Source: Nitrososphaerota archaeon (GTDB lineage Archaea; Thermoproteota; Nitrososphaeria; Nitrososphaerales; UBA183). Taken from it: 48,845 bases of DNA. This document shows, one piece after another, positions 40,709 to 48,812 of the stretch (positions are counted from its first letter, which is position 1; each line of letters begins with the position of its first letter). The notes beneath the pieces were generated by a model. It searched no databases. It saw nothing but the letters and a program-made list of their open reading frames with translations, and was not told the DNA's origin. Where the stretch lies: NCBI GenBank assembly GCA_027886865.1, contig JAPCJR010000016.1:1-48845 (forward strand), given 5' to 3'. The position numbers and the translations under genes are program-made.

Positions 40709-41448
40709 CAGAACGGAAAGTGGAAGAAGTGGTAGATATAGAGTGCTATGACAAACCCCACCAGACTCAGAATCAGCAAGGTCCAATCGTACCACTTGAG
40801 CCTCATGCCGTAAAGCGATGTCGGCTTCGGGACCGCCCCGTAGGCCCTCGACTCCATCGCCTCCGCGAGCTCCCCGCTCCTTATCACGGAGTTCACCACC
40901 AGCGGGATCAGTATCGGTATCATGTTCCGGACCCGGACGAGTAGGCTCCCCTTCTCCAGCTCCAGTCCCCTGGACTTTTGGGCGTCCATGATCTGGAACG
41001 CGTCCAGCATGACCACGGGGATGAACCTGACGGCCGTGACGAACGCGAACACGATGTCCCGGGGGACCTTCATCCACTTCATGATCTGCTCGAGCTCGTC
41101 GGGCGAGGTCGTGACGAAGAACAGGCTGGTGGAGCTGATTATCGCAAGGAAGCGGAACGCGTAGACGAGAGCGTGAAGCAGCCCCAGCCCGAAGAAGACG
41201 TTGATCAGAAAGATGATGCCGGCGAAGAGAAGGGAGAAGACCATCGTCCTGCCCACCCGCTTCAGGACCTTTGCAAACGCGGCTATGGCGAGGATGGAAA
41301 TCAGGACGGCGGCGACCGTAACTACGTAGGATGCGAGCAGGGACAGGATGAAGAACTCGATCGAGATGGTGAGCTTGACGCGCGGGTCCAGTTTGTGGAA
41401 CGGAGAAATCACCCTCCGGAACAGGAAACCGTTGGCGATCCAGTACAC
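40708..41448 (-). CDS. ECF transporter T component
   Basis: 246 residues with five or six membrane segments. FHKLDPRVKL at the N-terminus and the two Ala-Arg-Gly type coupling helices, here in AQKSRGLEL and ESRAYG, are hallmarks of EcfT. It joins the two ATPases to a substrate-binding S component. It is translated right after the second ATPase (start two bases beyond its stop) and overlaps the nuclease start. Confidence 0.92.
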   Translation of the reverse strand: MYWIANGFLFRRVISPFHKLDPRVKLTISIEFFILSLLASYVVTVAAVLISILAIAAFAKVLKRVGRTMVFSLLFAGIIFLINVFFGLGLLHALVYAFRFLAIISSTSLFFVTTSPDELEQIMKWMKVPRDIVFAFVTAVRFIPVVMLDAFQIMDAQKSRGLELEKGSLLVRVRNMIPILIPLVVNSVIRSGELAEAMESRAYGAVPKPTSLYGMRLKWYDWTLLILSLVGFVIALYIYHFFHFPF

Positions 41449-41449
41449 G

Positions 41450-42265
41450 TTATCCAGTCCTCTTGGTGACCCATGTCCGGGCTTCCGCTACGTCAAGGAA
41501 CGGCTTGTCGGGCCTCGAGCGCAGGTGCTCTTGCAGCCGGACGAGCTGCGGCTGTGTCACCCTCGCGGCGGAGAGCACCTCGCGGTCGCGCATCATATCT
41601 GCACACGGCCCGTCGCCGACGACCCTGCCCTGCCTCATCACGACCACCCGGGGCTGCAGCGACCACAGGAACTCGACGTCGTGGGAGACGATGATAACCG
41701 TCTTGCCGGTGGAGTGAAGCGACCTCGTTATCTCAGCGAGTTTCTCCTTCTGGATCGCGTCCTGTCCTACAGTCGGCTCGTCGAGGATGACCACGCCCGG
41801 GTCCCAGGCTAGAATAGACGCCAGCGTCAGGCGCTTCTTCTCTCCTCCGCTCAGGATAAGCGGCGAGGATTTGCGATATTGTTCGAGCCCGAAGAACTCT
41901 AGCGCCGACTTGACCCGCTCCTCTATGAGCGTCGGTTCGAACCCGAAATTGACGAGCGCGAAGGTCACCTCCTTCTCCACGCTGTCCGAGAACAGCTGGT
42001 GGTCCGGATTCTGGAAGGCTACGCCGACCTTTCTCGACAGACTGGCGGTGCTGACATCGCGGGTGTTCGCCCCGTCCACCACGACCGACCCGGTCAGGGG
42101 CTTCAGCAGGCCGTTAACGTGCCGGACCAGGGTGGTCTTTCCGGCGCCGTTCTCCCCGACGATCCCGACCAACTCGCCCCTGGCAATCGAAAGGCTCACG
42201 TCATCGAGAGCCTTCACCCCCGTTTGATGCACGAACGTTACATCCTTGAACTCTATGAGCGTCAA
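41450..42265 (-). CDS. ECF transporter ATPase (second)
   Basis: 271 residues. Walker A is GENGAGKT (about 36-43), the Q-loop is FQNPDHQLFS, the signature is LSGGEKKRL and Walker B is VVILDEPT, with the H-loop in VIIVSHD. It is one of two ATPases powering an ECF vitamin transporter. The ATG overlaps the end of the first ATPase gene as ATGA. Confidence 0.93.
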   Translation of the reverse strand: MTLIEFKDVTFVHQTGVKALDDVSLSIARGELVGIVGENGAGKTTLVRHVNGLLKPLTGSVVVDGANTRDVSTASLSRKVGVAFQNPDHQLFSDSVEKEVTFALVNFGFEPTLIEERVKSALEFFGLEQYRKSSPLILSGGEKKRLTLASILAWDPGVVILDEPTVGQDAIQKEKLAEITRSLHSTGKTVIIVSHDVEFLWSLQPRVVVMRQGRVVGDGPCADMMRDREVLSAARVTQPQLVRLQEHLRSRPDKPFLDVAEARTWVTKRTG

Positions 42266-43101
42266 AGCGCGTTGACCTCGTCGGCCAACTCCTCTGGAGT
42301 GGTCGGATATCGGCGAAGCGAGAGGCCGTCGCCTGTGAGCTGGGAGTAGAGCTTCGAGATGGGCGGCACCGATATGCCATACTTCGGAGACCGGGGGTCT
42401 GCCAGGACCTCGGACGCGCTCCCCTCCAGGACTTTGCGGCCGCTGTCCATGACGATGATCCTGTCGGCGATTGGAGCGAGGAGCTCGAGCCGGTGCTCGA
42501 CGACTACGAACGTAAGTCCTGCGTCCTTGTTGAGCGTGTGAATGAGGGCGACGAGCTCGGAGGCGGTCTGCGGGTCGAGCAGGGACGTAGGCTCGTCGAG
42601 GATGATAAGCCGGGGACGCATCGCCAGTACGCCGGCGAGCGCTACCCTCTGTTTCTGCCCGTCCGAGAGCTCGTGCGGGGCGCGGAGGGCGAGCGGCGCT
42701 ATCCCGAGCAGGTTCATGACCTCGTCCACCCTGCGCCTCATCTCGGCTCGGGGCACTCCCAGGTTCTCCAGGCCGAACGCTATGTCCCTCTCGACGGAGA
42801 ACATGAAGATCTGGTTCTCAGGGTTCTGGAACAGGAGGCCCACTTTCTGTGCCAGGGCGCGCATGGGGGTCTTGTCGACCCGGTCTCCGTCGATGGTGAT
42901 TGAGCCGGTGTACTCCCCCGGATACATGTGAGGAATGAGGCCGTTGATGCATCTCAGCAGGGTAGACTTCCCGCACCCGCTCTGACCCGCCAGGACGACC
43001 ACCTCACCCTCCTTTATCTCAAGACTGACGTGGTCGAGAGCCCATTTCTCCGAATCGAGGTATCTGAAGGAGAGATTGTCTACGCTGACGAGGGTCTTCA
43101 T
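42262..43101 (-). CDS. ECF transporter ATPase (first)
   Basis: 279 residues from the ATG at 43101. Walker A is GQSGCGKST, the Q-loop FQNPENQIFM, the signature LSDGQKQRV (a Gly-to-Asp change from the usual LSGGQ is common in ECF ATPases) and Walker B LIILDEPT, with VVVEHR as the H-loop. It is the first gene of the EcfA-EcfA-EcfT-XPF-Fno operon. The frame is open up to 43386, but the family start is MKTLVSVDNLSFRY. Confidence 0.93.
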   Translation of the reverse strand: MKTLVSVDNLSFRYLDSEKWALDHVSLEIKEGEVVVLAGQSGCGKSTLLRCINGLIPHMYPGEYTGSITIDGDRVDKTPMRALAQKVGLLFQNPENQIFMFSVERDIAFGLENLGVPRAEMRRRVDEVMNLLGIAPLALRAPHELSDGQKQRVALAGVLAMRPRLIILDEPTSLLDPQTASELVALIHTLNKDAGLTFVVVEHRLELLAPIADRIIVMDSGRKVLEGSASEVLADPRSPKYGISVPPISKLYSQLTGDGLSLRRYPTTPEELADEVNAL

Positions 43102-43212
43102 TTTTATGCTGCCCCTTAAGGTCCTACTGTGAACGCGGGCGTCCGGCGCGCCCGTCAGCGCAAGATAACCGTTTGGAGGAAGGCAACTGTCGAATGCGCA
43201 GCTTCGAAAGGG

Positions 43213-43241
43213 GGTTACTAAATATTTGGTTACTACCAAAT
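43213..43241 (+). promoter_or_regulatory. TATA box with palindrome for the ECF S-component gene
   Basis: The TATA-like CTAAATATTT (43218-43227) is followed by ATTTGGT-TACT-ACCAAAT, a perfect 7-base inverted repeat (43224-43241). GGTTACTA also occurs twice with a 15-base period (43213-43220, 43228-43235). The palindrome lies between the TATA box and the predicted start of transcription, the usual place for a repressor site. Confidence 0.5.
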
Positions 43242-43255
43242 TGTTATTAGACTCC

Positions 43256-43999
43256 ATGGAAGGACGGTCGGGCGTGGATAACAGCACGCGGATAGGAAGG
43301 CTGGACAGCGTATCCCTTGCGGGAATAGCGATCTTTGGCGCTCTTGCGGTGGTGCTGACGACGGTGTCACAGAGTCTCGGGCTCAACTTCCCCCTCCTCC
43401 CCTACCTCCAGTTCGACCTGGGTGAGATCGCCATCTTCATGGCGTTTTTCATCTTTGGCCCCGTGCCAGCCGTGGTTGCCTCGTTCATCGAGTTCGGGAC
43501 GCTGCTGGCCATAGGCGAGAACACTCCCATAGGTCCGCCGCTCAAGCTGGCCTCCATACTCTCGTCGCTCCTCGGCATATGGGTCGGAACATTGCTTGTC
43601 TCACGGATGAAGAAACCGACTTTGAGCAAAGCAGCAGGGCTGGGCGTCTTCCTTGGGATACTCGCCAGGATGGGTGCGATGACGTTGGCCAATTACTATC
43701 TCATAGTCTTCCTCAGCGCCTACTTCAGCTACTACTCGCTCACTGCGATACTCTCGTACTACGGCCACTACCTCCAGTCCGCGGGTTTCCCCGTGAGCGC
43801 GTCGAACGGCCTGGAGATCATACTCGCGGTGACTGCGGTCTTCAATGCCTTGCAGCTCCTCTTCGCCGCAGGGGTCTCCTTCGCCATAATCAGGCTGCCG
43901 CAGATACGCAGCACTCGGGCTGCTGGCAGGGGCCTCTGGATATCCAGGTACATCCAGAAGAAGGAATCAGTCAGGTTATCTCAGTCGGCTTCTCCTTGA
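43256..43999 (+). CDS. ECF transporter S component, RibU-like
   Basis: 247 residues from the ATG at 43256 (an in-frame TTG at 43226 lies inside the palindrome and is not preferred). Six membrane segments. LPYLQFDLGEIAIFMAFFIFGPVPAVVAS is close to the conserved PxLxYDxxDxP-type helix of RibU-like S components, so riboflavin or a related flavin is the probable cargo, not certain. It is divergent from the ATPase/EcfT operon and completes the transporter. The 3' end overlaps the DHH gene by 29 bases. Confidence 0.78.
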   Translation: MEGRSGVDNSTRIGRLDSVSLAGIAIFGALAVVLTTVSQSLGLNFPLLPYLQFDLGEIAIFMAFFIFGPVPAVVASFIEFGTLLAIGENTPIGPPLKLASILSSLLGIWVGTLLVSRMKKPTLSKAAGLGVFLGILARMGAMTLANYYLIVFLSAYFSYYSLTAILSYYGHYLQSAGFPVSASNGLEIILAVTAVFNALQLLFAAGVSFAIIRLPQIRSTRAAGRGLWISRYIQKKESVRLSQSASP

Positions 44000-44954
44000 G
44001 GAGCTCGCCGATCAGCACGAGGAAATCCGAGACCGTCCCAACCTCGTCCCCCGACGTCAGCGTGAACGACGCCGCGGTCGGGTGCCCGCCTCCGTATCCC
44101 CGACCCTTGGAGATGCCTTCGGCGATGTCGGTGCCCATGTGTATCTTGGTCTCCGTGTGAAACCGCTGGTGCGCGCGCAGGCTGCCCTTCACTTCCTTGC
44201 CCACCTCGCCCACCACGAGCGCGACGTCCGCCCCGAGCTGCGTGAAGCTCCTGGCGACGTTGGCCTGGAACGAGCCGACGGTGCTGACTGCGATGACCCA
44301 TCCCTTCGCTCGGTAGATCTTTGCCCTCTTCGCTGCCTTGAGCTTCGCGATGACCTCGCCGTAGTCGGGAGGCGACCGGAGCGACGCCCTCGCCTCTTCG
44401 AGGTTAGCGCCCCGCTCGATCAGGTCCAGTACTACCCTCAGCGTGCGCGGACCTGCGATGGACAGGTACTGCGAATCGAAGAGAATCGCCAGAAGGAGCG
44501 CCTGGGCGACATTCGGCTCAAGTTCGACCCCGAGCTCGCGGGAGAGGCCGTAGACCAGCTCCGCTGCGGATGAGGACGTCGTGTCGATGATAGACTGGTC
44601 GTAAGGGGAATCCTGCTGGGGAGGATGGTGGTCGATGAGTATCTTCAACCCGCCGCTCCTGCGCAACTTCTCGCCCCAATCGCCAAGCAGCTCGATATGG
44701 CCGATGTCGACCGCGACCAGGAGGTCGTAGTCTGCGACTTCCGCCCTTCCCTCGTGGGGAAACGATGCGGCGAGCTTCTTCGTAAGCGTGCTCATGCCAT
44801 CGGGTACGATTATCGAGACGGACGCTTCGGGCATCAACTTCTTGAGGATATAGGAAAGGGCGTACGCGGAGAGATATGTGTCGGCGTCGGCGTGCCTGTG
44901 ACACAGGACGGCCACGTTTCTGACGTTCTTGGGGTCGGGTAGGGTCAGGCCCAT
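43971..44954 (-). CDS. DHH/DHHA1-family phosphoesterase
   Basis: 327 residues. DHH motifs are HRHADAD (His21, Asp23, Asp25), AVDIGH (Asp83), DHHPP (108-112) and GYGGGHPTAASF in the DHHA1 domain near 295. All metal ligands are present. Archaeal members of this group in the exosome region are related to nanoRNase/RecJ-like exonucleases. It is the last gene of the minus-strand exosome cluster. Confidence 0.9.
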   Translation of the reverse strand: MGLTLPDPKNVRNVAVLCHRHADADTYLSAYALSYILKKLMPEASVSIIVPDGMSTLTKKLAASFPHEGRAEVADYDLLVAVDIGHIELLGDWGEKLRRSGGLKILIDHHPPQQDSPYDQSIIDTTSSSAAELVYGLSRELGVELEPNVAQALLLAILFDSQYLSIAGPRTLRVVLDLIERGANLEEARASLRSPPDYGEVIAKLKAAKRAKIYRAKGWVIAVSTVGSFQANVARSFTQLGADVALVVGEVGKEVKGSLRAHQRFHTETKIHMGTDIAEGISKGRGYGGGHPTAASFTLTSGDEVGTVSDFLVLIGELLKEKPTEIT

Positions 44955-45019
44955 TCTCTCACTGAGCGAGTCCGCCCTCGAGTGGTGCGGGTCTAATAAC
45001 CTGCGGGTCGGGTAGGGTC
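44932..45019 (+). repeat. 15-base direct repeat around the DHH start
   Basis: GGGTCGGGTAGGGTC occurs at 44932-44946 (inside the DHH N-terminal codons) and again at 45005-45019, 73 bases apart. It may be the footprint of a small duplication. Confidence 0.4.
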
Positions 45020-45027
45020 GCGCGTCT

Positions 45028-45405
45028 CTACGACTGGGGTCCCTGTTGGGCGCCCTGCGTCCTTCCCTTGATCATGTCGTCTATCTTTACCTGGAGCTCC
45101 TTGATGTTGTCCTTCAGGCGCCCCTGCTGCTTGTTCAAGACCAGGTTGCGGGTGTTCGAGATGTCCTTCTTCTCCTCTAGCTCCTTTGTTATCTCCTCTT
45201 TCGAGACCTTCACCAGAAGGCTGCCAACGTACTTGTAAATCTGCTCGCCTTCCGCGACCTTGACCAACTCCTCTAGCGTCTTCTCGGCCTCTGCGAGCTC
45301 AGCCTCGATCTGCTGCTTCTGCATGGTCACCGATTGCAGGTTCTGCTGGAGGCTGTCAAGCCTCGTAAGCTGCTCGCGCAGCCATGGGGGTATCTCTTGG
45401 CTCAA
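45028..45405 (-). CDS. prefoldin beta subunit
   Basis: 125 residues with the prefoldin layout: an N-terminal helix (EQLTRLDSLQQNLQSVTMQKQQIEAEL in sections), a hairpin (EGEQIYKYVGSLLVKVSKEE) and a C-terminal helix. It forms the jellyfish-like chaperone hexamer with prefoldin alpha and delivers proteins to the thermosome. It is placed in the standard archaeal order between Pcc1 and DHH genes. Confidence 0.95.
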   Translation of the reverse strand: MSQEIPPWLREQLTRLDSLQQNLQSVTMQKQQIEAELAEAEKTLEELVKVAEGEQIYKYVGSLLVKVSKEEITKELEEKKDISNTRNLVLNKQQGRLKDNIKELQVKIDDMIKGRTQGAQQGPQS

Positions 45406-45423
45406 ACTATTTTCACCGGTGGC

Positions 45424-45684
45424 TTATGACTGCTTAAAGCCTTTCGGATTTTTCTCGGCCAACCTTAACGCGTCGCCTAGGGCGTGAAGTTCGTTCAGCG
45501 CCTCCGACGGGTCCTCGGTCTCGACCCGATGAGTCAGGGTATTGTTCGAAAGCTTGGCTCGCACCAACTTCTTCTGGAGCGAGGCGATCTCGGACCTCTC
45601 CCCTTCGACCTTGACCGTCAGGGTGATTCTCTCTATGGGCCTACGTGTTTCTCGACTGGGAGACGTCGTACGCCCCTCCGGCAA
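45424..45684 (-). CDS. Pcc1-like KEOPS subunit
   Basis: 86 residues, divergent. The position between eL43 and prefoldin beta is where archaea keep Pcc1, a small dimeric subunit of KEOPS, the tRNA t6A-forming complex. The sequence, IERITLTVKVEGERSE then VETEDPSEALNELHALGDALRLAEK, has the beta-beta-alpha-beta shape but few invariant residues to confirm it. The TTG start at 45684 makes it overlap the eL43 gene by 44 bases; no start codon is evident downstream. Confidence 0.6.
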   Translation of the reverse strand: MPEGRTTSPSRETRRPIERITLTVKVEGERSEIASLQKKLVRAKLSNNTLTHRVETEDPSEALNELHALGDALRLAEKNPKGFKQS

Positions 45685-45862
45685 CGGTGAACCCGCAGGT
45701 CTTGCAGCACCAGATTCCCGCGGAGGTCCTCCTCAGTTTCATGCTGGAGCATGAGGGACATTCCTTCTTCGCCTTCAGCACCCGATAGACGTTGGAATAG
45801 CGCTTCCTTACGGTCCCTCCGTACTTGGCCCCCAGCCCGCGTAACGATTTGGACCTAGGCAC
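45641..45862 (-). CDS. rpl37ae: ribosomal protein eL43 (L37Ae)
   Basis: 73 residues with a C4 zinc ribbon (CPSC near 35 and CKTC near 54), and the conserved KYGGTVRKRY and GIWCCKTCGFTVAGGAY. Component of the large ribosomal subunit. It overlaps the end of Rrp42 by eight bases. Confidence 0.95.
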   Translation of the reverse strand: MPRSKSLRGLGAKYGGTVRKRYSNVYRVLKAKKECPSCSSMKLRRTSAGIWCCKTCGFTVAGGAYDVSQSRNT

Positions 45863-46670
45863 GTCCCGTAGCCTCCTTTATGGCGGCCCTGATCTCGTTA
45901 CCCTTGGCGACGGCCCAGTCGGCGGCCGTGAGTATCTGCTCCGGGCTCAACGATCCTGGTTCTCCCTTTTGGCCAGCGCAGATGTTACCCTCTCCGTCGG
46001 TCGTCAGGGTTATCCTCGCATCCATCACTGCCTCCTCCTCGGAGGTCGGGTCGACAATCAAGGTGTTCCCTATGCTGGCCATCGTGAGGGACACGGGTAT
46101 CTTCTTGACGGGGACCGGGTTCATTTCGCCGGTGTTCTTGACAGCGTCACCTTCCATCACGAACCTAGGCATCTTCGCGGTCAGGAGAGCGGCGACCACC
46201 GCGTAGCTCGTCGCGTCGAAGAGGTTGCCGTCCACGTTGAGCACGTTCACGTCCGCGAATATCGCGTACACGAACTTACCTTCCTTGATCACCATCGTGC
46301 TCATGTCTATCATCTCTGACTCTCTGACTCCTCTGTCCACGACTCTCGCGAGCTCGATGGCGCTCTCGTCAGGAGGTCCCGCTTCGAGATTGGCGGCGGC
46401 CAGCGGTAGCACTTCAGCCCCGCAGATGAGAAGTCCCTTGTCCGGCGTGTCCGGGAACGGTGTCCCCTTGTCAATCTTGACGCCGGCGATTACCTGGGTG
46501 TTCCCCAAGGTGACTCTTGCGGAGCCGTTGGCTTTTCCGATTACCCCTGTCTCTATCTCGAGCTTCCTGACCTGGTCGAGGCTTCTTCCGTCGAGCCGCG
46601 TCCCCTTCGAGAGCAGCTCAAGGAGCTGAGCCCTCCTGAGGGTCTCGACAACGTATGACTTGCTTGGCAT
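45855..46670 (-). CDS. rrp42: exosome subunit Rrp42
   Basis: 271 residues, RNase PH-like fold. It is the inactive partner of Rrp41 in the hexameric ring of the archaeal exosome. Pattern RLDGRSLDQVRKLEIETGV, GSARVTLGNTQVIAGVK, DRGVRESEMIDM and DPTSEEEAVMDARI. The length is normal. Rrp42 lies between eL43 and Rrp41 as in most archaea. Confidence 0.96.
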   Translation of the reverse strand: MPSKSYVVETLRRAQLLELLSKGTRLDGRSLDQVRKLEIETGVIGKANGSARVTLGNTQVIAGVKIDKGTPFPDTPDKGLLICGAEVLPLAAANLEAGPPDESAIELARVVDRGVRESEMIDMSTMVIKEGKFVYAIFADVNVLNVDGNLFDATSYAVVAALLTAKMPRFVMEGDAVKNTGEMNPVPVKKIPVSLTMASIGNTLIVDPTSEEEAVMDARITLTTDGEGNICAGQKGEPGSLSPEQILTAADWAVAKGNEIRAAIKEATGRA

Positions 46671-46673
46671 ATC

Positions 46674-47426
46674 TTACTCGCCCACCTCTTCAGCGGTCGT
46701 CTCGGCCGTGGCACCTGCAAAGTATTTCGTGAGCAGGGCCTCGCGCTGGAGAGCATAGACCTTCATCGCCCCGTCCTTCGCCATCTCGAGCGCCTGTTTG
46801 AACTCCTCTGGAGTGAAGAGGCCGTCGAGCTGGAGGAGGGTTACAGCGTTGTAGTTTGGCATGAACGCGAAGGGCATGTCTCCCGAGCCTTCCTTGTCTT
46901 CGGTGTCGTTCAGGTCCAGCACTATCTTGCCGTCGACCTTGCCGACTGCGCATCCAACGACTAGGTCACGCATGTTGATGCCCGCGTCTGCCACCGCGAG
47001 TGCAGCTGCCGTGATTCCCGCCACCCTGGAGCCGCCATCCGACTGGAGTACTTCAACGTAGATCTGGATGGCCGTGCGCGGATAGTCCTCAAGGATGAGG
47101 GCGGGTTGTATCGCTTCCCTGATCACCTTTGATATCTCGATCTCTCTCCTAGAAGGCGCAGGGTTCTTTCTCTCGTCCACGGAGAAAGGAGCCATGTGGT
47201 ATCTGCACTTGAGCACGGCCCTGTCGGCGACGAGCATGTGCTTTGGGTGCATCTCCTTCGGCCCGTAGACCGCGGCGAGGATCTTGTTCTTCCCGAACTC
47301 GATGTAGGCCGAGCCATCTGCGTTCTTGAGCGTTCCCACCTCAATCTTGATGGGCCTCAGCTCGTCCCACTTGCGGCCATCGGTGCGAATGCCGTTTTCA
47401 TCGATCAGTTTCCTTTTCTCTTCCAA
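46674..47426 (-). CDS. rrp41: exosome subunit Rrp41 (catalytic)
   Basis: 250 residues, RNase PH family. It carries the phosphorolytic site, which degrades RNA 3' to 5' with phosphate or adds A-rich tails. [45 protein letters not shown], and [19 protein letters not shown], which holds the catalytic Asp. It ends three bases before Rrp42 starts. Confidence 0.97.
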   Translation of the reverse strand: MEEKRKLIDENGIRTDGRKWDELRPIKIEVGTLKNADGSAYIEFGKNKILAAVYGPKEMHPKHMLVADRAVLKCRYHMAPFSVDERKNPAPSRREIEISKVIREAIQPALILEDYPRTAIQIYVEVLQSDGGSRVAGITAAALAVADAGINMRDLVVGCAVGKVDGKIVLDLNDTEDKEGSGDMPFAFMPNYNAVTLLQLDGLFTPEEFKQALEMAKDGAMKVYALQREALLTKYFAGATAETTAEEVGE

Positions 47427-47429
47427 TTT

Positions 47430-48104
47430 CTATACACCACTAGTCAGGAACCCTTCGACCTTCTGTGTCAGGTCGGCCATGTGGGCCTCTTGTTCAATCA
47501 GCTCGACCGCCTTCACCGCCTTGAGCACTCCATCAGGCGGACCGGCGAGCACCACGAGGCCGTTCTGGCCCACGCGTATGTCGCAGTGGGTCAGGTTGCC
47601 GATCATCTTGATCATGTAGCCCTTCTTGCCTATGAGACGCGGGACCTTCGTCGGGGAGATCTTGACGAGCTCGCCGTATGGGATCTTGCCGAAGCCAGGG
47701 CCGCGGATAGACAGTTGAGGGTCTCTCGAGCGGTCGTACGCCTCAATCTTCGCGAGCAGCAGGTCTCCCATGCTGAAGCGTGAGTTTAGGTCGTGGGTCG
47801 CAGGCGAGAAGTCGCGTCCGAACACGAACTGTGCCGGAAGGTAACCCAAGAAACATGAGTTGATGTCTATCTCCCACCCATAACCGGTTACGTTCACGAC
47901 CTTCCCGACGACCTGGTCTTCCACTCGCGGGATATAGATGCCCGATAGCGGAATGACCTTCACATCGCTCCGGATTACTTCGGCAAGCCCGACGCGGAGG
48001 GCGATGAGGTCGTTACCCCGGCGTTCAACGAAGCTGCCTGGTCTATAGTCCCCACTAGCGATTACGTCACCGGGGATTACCTGCTTCCTGATTATCTCTG
48101 GCAT
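47430..48104 (-). CDS. rrp4: exosome cap subunit Rrp4
   Basis: 224 residues: an N-terminal beta part (PGDVIASGDYRPGSFVERRGNDLIA), an S1 RNA-binding domain (VGKVVNVTGYGWEIDINS) and a KH-type domain (PRLIGKKGYMIKMIG). It binds substrate RNA and sits on top of the ring. It ends three bases before Rrp41 starts, and its start is next to the SBDS stop. Confidence 0.96.
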   Translation of the reverse strand: MPEIIRKQVIPGDVIASGDYRPGSFVERRGNDLIALRVGLAEVIRSDVKVIPLSGIYIPRVEDQVVGKVVNVTGYGWEIDINSCFLGYLPAQFVFGRDFSPATHDLNSRFSMGDLLLAKIEAYDRSRDPQLSIRGPGFGKIPYGELVKISPTKVPRLIGKKGYMIKMIGNLTHCDIRVGQNGLVVLAGPPDGVLKAVKAVELIEQEAHMADLTQKVEGFLTSGV

Positions 48105-48105
48105 C

Positions 48106-48795
48106 TCATTTCACCAATGTCACCTGTGCCGATCCCTTTGTCACCGCGCCCAACCTGTCAAGGAGGCTGGGTTGGGAGGCGGCCGGTACTTCCAGCACTG
48201 CGGACAGTCCACCGTCCTGCCCCCACTCCTCTTTAAGTATCTCGCCGAACCCCTTGAGGACCCCGATAGCCTGTCCGGAGTATTGGGCCGGTGTCTTCAC
48301 CATCAGCTTGACTCTCTCTGACTTGAGCGGGATGATGAGCCTTATCTTCTCGATGACAAGCTTCACCTGCTCGTTCACGTCTTGAAACGGGTCTATGGAC
48401 ACGCGCGCTTCCTCCATGGCCTGCTCGACCCTGACAGGAGGGTGCGGGAGGTGTGACTTGGGGTCCACATAGTTCTTCGATATTATCATGACGACCTGCT
48501 TCCGCTTCTCCTCGGTCAGCCGCATCCTCTGCTCCTGCGTGAGCTGAAGCTCGCCTCTCTTCAGCACCTCGAGTGCGGCCTTGGCATGGTCCTCGGTCTT
48601 GAAGTGCTTCTTCAGTTGCTCGTTGGTGGCCCTATCTCCCCTGGCTGAGTCCGAGAAGACCTCATCGATCGCCAGGACCTGGGCGGGGTCGACCTGTTTG
48701 CCCATCTTGTAGTTCAGAGCGGGGTCTGGGAACACGAGAATCTCGTACTTCTGCCCCTCTATGGTCATACGCACGCTTGTGGTTTTGGTGCTCAT
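48106..48795 (-). CDS. SBDS/Sdo1 ribosome maturation protein
   Basis: 229 residues, the normal three-domain length. IDEVFSDSARGDRATNEQLKKHF, LTQEQRMRLTEEKRKQVV and YVDPKSHLPHPPVRVEQAMEEARV are highly conserved SBDS sections. It helps release the anti-association factor aIF6 from the large ribosomal subunit. First of the exosome genes in this order, followed directly by Rrp4. Confidence 0.96.
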   Translation of the reverse strand: MSTKTTSVRMTIEGQKYEILVFPDPALNYKMGKQVDPAQVLAIDEVFSDSARGDRATNEQLKKHFKTEDHAKAALEVLKRGELQLTQEQRMRLTEEKRKQVVMIISKNYVDPKSHLPHPPVRVEQAMEEARVSIDPFQDVNEQVKLVIEKIRLIIPLKSERVKLMVKTPAQYSGQAIGVLKGFGEILKEEWGQDGGLSAVLEVPAASQPSLLDRLGAVTKGSAQVTLVK

Positions 48796-48812
48796 GACCT
48801 TACATCGCGCGA

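Noticed and set aside
41930..41950. GGTTCGAACCC, a T-arm-like sequence
   Set aside because: It is inside the coding region of an ECF ATPase and no tRNA folds around it.
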